From: Caldimonas sp.
Lineage (GTDB): Bacteria; Pseudomonadota; Gammaproteobacteria; Burkholderiales; Burkholderiaceae_C
Length of the DNA stretch: 9,611 nucleotides
NCBI GenBank assembly: GCA_030150305.1
Contig: JASLGD010000533.1
Span: forward strand, 1 to 9,611
Direction: 5' to 3'
Under the pieces are notes generated by a model. It made no database searches. It was given only the letters and a program-made list of their open reading frames with translations, and had not been told where the DNA came from. Made by a program: the position numbers and the translations under genes. The stretch's first letter is position 1. Each line of letters opens with the position of its first letter. This document shows, piece after piece, positions 6,701 to 9,611 of the stretch.

Positions 6701-7475
6701 ACTTCTCGACGAAGGCGCGCTCGATGACGTAGTCGCCGGCCTGACCGATCCCGGTCGAGATCGTGAAGCCGGCGTCGTCGAGGACGGCGCGCATGTCCTT
6801 CAGCATCGCCGGGCCGCCGCAGATCATCGCGCGGTCGGTCTTCGGGTCGATCTGCGGAAAGCCGATGTCGCGGCAGAGCTTGCCGTTGGCGATCAGCTCG
6901 GGCAGGCGCCCCTGGTTGCGAAACGGCTCGCGCGTCACCGTCGGGTAGTAGACGAGCTGGTTCTTGACCTGCTCGCCGAGGTAGTCGTGGCGCGGAAGGT
7001 CGTGCGCGATCAGCTCGGCGTACGCGAGCTCGTCGACCTTGCGCACGCCGTGCACGAGGACGACCTTCTCGAACCGCTCGTACGTCGCCGGGTCGCGGAT
7101 GATGCTCATGAACGGCGCGAGGCCGGTCCCCGTCGCGAACAGGTAGAGAAAGCGCCCCGGCAGGAGATCGGTGAGGACGAGCGTGCCGGTGGGCTTGCGG
7201 CCGACGAGGACGTCGTCGCCGACCTGGATGTGCTGCAGGCGCGAGGTCAGCGGGCCGTTCGGCACCTTGATGCTGAAGAACTCGAGGTGCTCCTCGTAGT
7301 ACGCGCTCGCGATCGAGTACGCGCGCATCAGCGGCTTGCCGTCGACGACGATCCCGACCATCACGAAGTGGCCGCTCTCGAAGCGCAGGCTCGCGCCGCG
7401 CGTGCACGTGAACGTGAAGAGCGACTCGTTCCAGTGGTGAACGCTCAGGACCTTTTGTACGTCGTACGCCGCCAT
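6699..7475 (-). CDS. fpr: Ferredoxin/flavodoxin-NADP+ reductase, bacterial FPR type
   Basis: Protein of 258 aa, the same size as the Pseudomonas/Azotobacter-type FPRs. The FAD domain occupies about 1-100 with the flavin motif R51-AYS-IAS at 51-57. The NADP domain follows, with ATGTGLAPFMSIIRD from 114 and CGGPAML at 219-225. The C-terminus GDYVIERAFVEK is the hallmark of the subclass I bacterial reductases. The enzyme moves electrons between NADPH and ferredoxin or flavodoxin in the cytoplasm, often in oxidative-stress defence or to feed biosynthetic and hydroxylating enzymes. The start MAAYDVQKVL at 7475 matches the family N-terminus; AAGAAG-like bases just upstream are a weak ribosome site. 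The start lies inside the end of the TetR gene (31-nt overlap), so the gene is probably expressed from the TetR promoter by coupled translation. The link to the molybdenum hydroxylase genes is only positional. Confidence 0.95.
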   Translation of the reverse strand: MAAYDVQKVLSVHHWNESLFTFTCTRGASLRFESGHFVMVGIVVDGKPLMRAYSIASAYYEEHLEFFSIKVPNGPLTSRLQHIQVGDDVLVGRKPTGTLVLTDLLPGRFLYLFATGTGLAPFMSIIRDPATYERFEKVVLVHGVRKVDELAYAELIAHDLPRHDYLGEQVKNQLVYYPTVTREPFRNQGRLPELIANGKLCRDIGFPQIDPKTDRAMICGGPAMLKDMRAVLDDAGFTISTGIGQAGDYVIERAFVEK

Positions 7476-8158
7476 CGGTGTTCTTCTTGCCCGTCGATCG
7501 CGCCGCCGGCGACGCCGACCGCCGCGAGCATCACGCGACGGATCTCTGCGAGCCACGCGTCGCACTCGCTCGGCTGCATCAGGTCGGTGCCGAGGAAGCT
7601 CGACAGGGTGAATCGGTTGGAGAGATAGAAGTACCCGAGCGCCGCCAGCGTCAGGTAGACCTTCTTGACATCGAGGCCGCGCCTGAACACTCCCTGGCGC
7701 TCGCCCTCGGCCAGTATTGTCCCCAAAATCTCGATCACCGGCCGCGACAGCAGCTTGACCTTCACCGACTTGGTGATGTGCGCGCCGCGCATCAGGTTCT
7801 CGTTGCTGAGCAGCGCGACGAACTCCGGGTGCTCGAGGTAGTAGCGCCAGGTGAACGCGATCAGCTGCTCGAGCGCCTCGACCGGCCGGCGCGGGTCGAG
7901 CGCGAGCGCGCTCTCGGCGTCGCCGAGCTCGGCGTAGACGCTCTCGAGCACCTCGAGGTAGAGCGCCTCCTTGCTCTGGAAGTAGTAGTAGATCATGCGG
8001 TCGCTCGAGCGCGCGGCGCGCGAGATGCGCTCGATCCGCGCGCCGCTGTAGCCGTGGCGCATGAACTCGTTCCTCGCGGCGCGCAGGATGCGCCGCTGGG
8101 TCTGCACCGGGTCGCGGGCGGCGGGCATCGAACGGGCTTTGCAGCGAGAGCGCGGCAT
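7445..8158 (-). CDS. TetR/AcrR family transcriptional regulator
   Basis: Protein of 237 aa from ATG 8158 (227 aa from the alternative ATG 8128). The N-terminal DNA-binding domain is clear: DPVQTQRRILRAARNEF, then HGYSGARIERISRAA and the recognition-helix end RMIYYYFQSKEAL (residues about 16-66). The rest is helical, an effector-binding and dimerisation domain with no recognisable ligand motif. Start choice is uncertain: a lone GAG 10 nt before 8158 is the only ribosome signal, whereas a plausible -10 box overlaps that ATG and would favour 8128. The gene is divergent from the molybdenum hydroxylase operon, with a perfect palindrome between them, so it probably represses itself with fpr and also the hydroxylase genes. 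The effector could be the hydroxylase substrate, by analogy with other local TetR regulators; this is inference. The C-terminal tail is basic (RWRRTTYKRS) and covers the fpr start. Confidence 0.92.
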   Translation of the reverse strand: MPRSRCKARSMPAARDPVQTQRRILRAARNEFMRHGYSGARIERISRAARSSDRMIYYYFQSKEALYLEVLESVYAELGDAESALALDPRRPVEALEQLIAFTWRYYLEHPEFVALLSNENLMRGAHITKSVKVKLLSRPVIEILGTILAEGERQGVFRRGLDVKKVYLTLAALGYFYLSNRFTLSSFLGTDLMQPSECDAWLAEIRRVMLAAVGVAGGAIDGQEEHRWRRTTYKRS

Positions 8159-8185
8159 GTTAGATTGGCTCGTCAATGAAGTAAA
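8157..8185 (-). promoter_or_regulatory. Candidate sigma70-type promoter for tetR-fpr
   Basis: On the minus strand, TTTACT (8185-8180) and TAACAT (8162-8157) each match 4 of 6 consensus bases and are separated by 17 nt. The -35 box lies inside the palindrome at 8175-8194, as expected for autorepression. The -10 box overlaps the ATG at 8158, so if real, transcription begins near 8150 and translation would start at 8128. Visual match only. Confidence 0.35.
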
Positions 8186-8194
8186 CACTTCATT
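8175..8194. promoter_or_regulatory. Perfect palindrome, probable TetR operator
   Basis: AATGAAGT, spacer AAAC, ACTTCATT: an 8-bp perfect inverted repeat in a 20-bp span. It sits in the divergent gap, 17 nt before the tetR ATG and 18 nt before the FAD-subunit ATG, and in the only AT-rich patch of the window. Size and position match operators of TetR-family dimers. The assignment to the adjacent regulator is inference. Confidence 0.7.
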
Positions 8195-8212
8195 CATCGT
8201 TCGCCGCAGAAG

Positions 8213-9064
8213 ATGGAGCCACGGTTCGAGCGTCCCGCGTCGATCGCCCAGGCGACCCGCCTGCTGGCGGCGCGGCCGTGGGCAGTGCTCGCCGGCGGCA
8301 CCGACCTCTACCCGGCGCACGTCGGCCGCGCTCTCGCGCTGCCGGTGCTCGACATCTCCGGCATCGCCGAGCTGCGCGGCGTGCGCCGCGACGCGAGCGG
8401 CTGGACGATCGGCGCGACGACGACGTGGAGCGACGTCGCCCGCGCCGAGCTGCCGCCGCTCTTCGCGGCGCTGCAGGCGGCGGCGCGCGAGGTCGGCGGC
8501 GTGCAGATCCAGAACGCCGGCACCGTCGCCGGCAACCTCTGCAACGCCTCGCCCGCCGCCGACGGCACGCCGGTGCTGCTCGCGATGGGCGCGCGCGTCG
8601 TCCTCGCAAGCTCGCGCGGCGTCCGCGAGCTCGCGGTCGACGAGTTCGTGCTCGGCAACCGGCGCACGGCGCGCGTCGACGACGAGCTCGTCGTCGCCGT
8701 GCGCATCCCGGCGTGGAGCGAGCGCGCGCGCTCGGCGTTCGCGAAGCTCGGCGGGCGGCGCTATCTCACGATCGCGGTGACGACCGTCGCCGTCGTCGTC
8801 GACGTCGATGGCGACGCCACCGTGTCGACGGGGGGCGTCGCCGTCGGCAGCTGCGCGCCCGCGGCGCGCCGCCTGCCGGCGCTCGCAGCGCGCCTCGTCG
8901 GTGCGCGCCTGGACGACGACGTCGGCGCACTCGTCGACGACGCCGAGCTCGCGCCGCTCGCGCCGATCGACGACGTTCGCGGCAGCGCCGCGTACCGCCT
9001 CGACGCGACGCGCACGCTGCTGCGCCGTGCGCTTTGCGGGCTCGCCGGCGCGGAGTCGCGATGA
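8213..9064 (+). CDS. FAD-binding subunit of a xanthine dehydrogenase/CO dehydrogenase-type molybdenum hydroxylase
   Basis: Protein of 283 aa, the usual size of a medium (CoxM/XdhB-like) subunit. It carries FAD between the 2Fe-2S clusters and the external electron acceptor. The two FAD-binding loops are LAGGTDLYP at 26-34 and NAGTVAGN at 101-108, followed by LCNASPAADGTPVLLAMGA. The C-terminal CO-dehydrogenase flavoprotein domain covers about 170-280, including FAKLGGRRYLTIAV and a STGGVAVGSCAPAARR segment. The extra cysteine-bearing insertion of 4-hydroxybenzoyl-CoA reductase beta subunits is absent. The ATG at 8213 follows the palindrome by 18 nt; AGAAG directly before it is a poor ribosome site. 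It ends in an ATGA overlap with the 2Fe-2S gene, so the subunits are translated together. Substrate (purine, N-heterocycle, aldehyde, other) cannot be decided from this subunit. Confidence 0.93.
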   Translation: MEPRFERPASIAQATRLLAARPWAVLAGGTDLYPAHVGRALALPVLDISGIAELRGVRRDASGWTIGATTTWSDVARAELPPLFAALQAAAREVGGVQIQNAGTVAGNLCNASPAADGTPVLLAMGARVVLASSRGVRELAVDEFVLGNRRTARVDDELVVAVRIPAWSERARSAFAKLGGRRYLTIAVTTVAVVVDVDGDATVSTGGVAVGSCAPAARRLPALAARLVGARLDDDVGALVDDAELAPLAPIDDVRGSAAYRLDATRTLLRRALCGLAGAESR

Positions 9065-9611
9065 CCGCGCGCGACCTGCCGGCGATCCAGGTCGTCCGCG
9101 TCGACGTCAACGGCGCGGCGCGCGAGCTCGCCGGCGATCCGGCACGGCGCCTCTCCGACGCGCTGCGCGACGAGCTCGGCCTCACCGGCACCAAGATCGG
9201 CTGCCACGCCGGCGACTGCGGCGCCTGCACGGTGCTGCTCGACGGCGAGCAGGTGTGCTCGTGCATCGTCGGCGTCGGCCAGTGCGAAGGCCGCGCCGTC
9301 ACGACGGTCGAGGGTCTCGCCGCCGGCGGCGCGCTCGCGCCGCTGCAGCGCGCGTTCGTCGCCCACGGCGCCGCGCAGTGCGGCATCTGCACGCCGGGGA
9401 TGCTGATGAGCGCATCGGCGCTGCTGCGCGCCAACCCGGCGCCGACCGAGGCCGAGGTGCGCGACGCGCTCGCCGGCGTGCTCTGCCGCTGCACCGGTTA
9501 TCGCAAGATCGTCGAGGCGGTGCTCGCGGTCGCGCGCGGCGACGTCGTCGACGCTCCCGAGCCGGCCGCCGGCGCCGCGGTCGGCGCGCGAGTCGAGGCG
9601 CGCGACGCGCG
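9061..9611 (+). CDS. 2Fe-2S subunit of molybdenum hydroxylase, possibly fused to the Mo-binding subunit (partial, runs off the window)
   Basis: The frame opens at ATG 9061, overlapping the FAD-subunit stop (ATGA), and stays open for 183 codons to the window end. The N-terminal plant-type ferredoxin fold has C48-x4-C53-x2-C56-x11-C68 for the first cluster. The helical second domain has QCGIC (C107, C110) and LCRCTGY (C142, C144) for the second. All eight ligands are present. The protein would relay electrons from the Mo cofactor to FAD. Stand-alone subunits commonly end about 10-30 residues after CRCTGYRKIVEAV; here an Ala/Pro-rich linker continues into AAVGARVEARDAR, which resembles the first residues of a molybdopterin subunit (usually xGxRVxRxDGxxKVTG). 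A fused 2Fe-2S/Mo protein is therefore likely but not proven, because the sequence stops there. The alternative is a separate subunit with a long tail. Confidence 0.93.
   Translation, partial: MTARDLPAIQVVRVDVNGAARELAGDPARRLSDALRDELGLTGTKIGCHAGDCGACTVLLDGEQVCSCIVGVGQCEGRAVTTVEGLAAGGALAPLQRAFVAHGAAQCGICTPGMLMSASALLRANPAPTEAEVRDALAGVLCRCTGYRKIVEAVLAVARGDVVDAPEPAAGAAVGARVEARDA

Noticed and set aside
7690..7735. Short AT-richer patch inside tetR considered as an internal promoter for fpr
   Set aside because: It encodes ordinary regulator sequence (EILGTILAEGERQG) and has no spaced hexamer pair on the minus strand that I can support.
8165..8197. Possible + strand promoter for the FAD-subunit gene (TTGGCT with CTTCAT or TTCATT)
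   Set aside because: The -35 match is fair, but the -10 candidates match only 3 of 6 bases at 17-18 nt spacing. A promoter must lie near here, but I cannot place it.

Overview
The window is very GC-rich, gene-dense bacterial DNA. Gene content and protein style point to a betaproteobacterium, probably Burkholderiales-like: a DUF2868 tail next to a DUF3482 GTPase, a 258-residue fpr-type ferredoxin-NADP reductase ending in AFVEK, and a LiuC-like hydratase with HMG-CoA lyase. This placement is an inference from gene style, not from a phylogenetic marker. I saw no rRNA, tRNA, CRISPR, insertion sequence or phage gene.

Region A (1-6574, + strand) is a tight run of eight same-strand genes. It opens with the C-terminal end of a protein that is probably DUF2868, coupled by ATGA to a DUF3482-type GTPase of 522 aa, which is coupled by a second ATGA to a HAD hydrolase of the type II haloacid-dehalogenase-like group. 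Then come a DinB-family metal-binding protein, an acyl-CoA dehydrogenase, an enoyl-CoA hydratase of the LiuC/methylglutaconyl-CoA hydratase style, a DUF4126 membrane protein, and HMG-CoA lyase. The last four genes read as part of a catabolic module for leucine/isovalerate or an acyclic isoprenoid (acyl-CoA oxidation, hydration of a glutaconyl-type CoA, cleavage of HMG-CoA to acetyl-CoA and acetoacetate). The biotin-dependent carboxylase subunits that would normally complete it are not in the window.

Region B (6575-6698) is a short gap between convergent genes. It contains small GC hairpins and nothing that codes.

Region C (6699-8158, - strand) holds a TetR-family regulator followed by ferredoxin-NADP reductase. 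The two reading frames overlap by 31 nt, so they are almost certainly co-transcribed.

Region D (8159-8212) is an AT-rich divergent control region. It carries a perfect 8-4-8 palindrome that is probably the TetR operator.

Region E (8213-9611, + strand) begins a molybdenum hydroxylase operon of the xanthine dehydrogenase/CO dehydrogenase family. It has an FAD subunit and then a 2Fe-2S domain protein that is still open at the window edge. The 2Fe-2S protein runs past the usual end of its family into a stretch resembling the start of the molybdopterin subunit, so it may be a fusion. The substrate cannot be told from the sequence.

I found no convincing novel defence or mobile system. The most useful second looks are the TetR operator with its probable control of both flanking units, the possible 2Fe-2S/Mo fusion, and the poorly understood GTPase pair with its coupled HAD gene.
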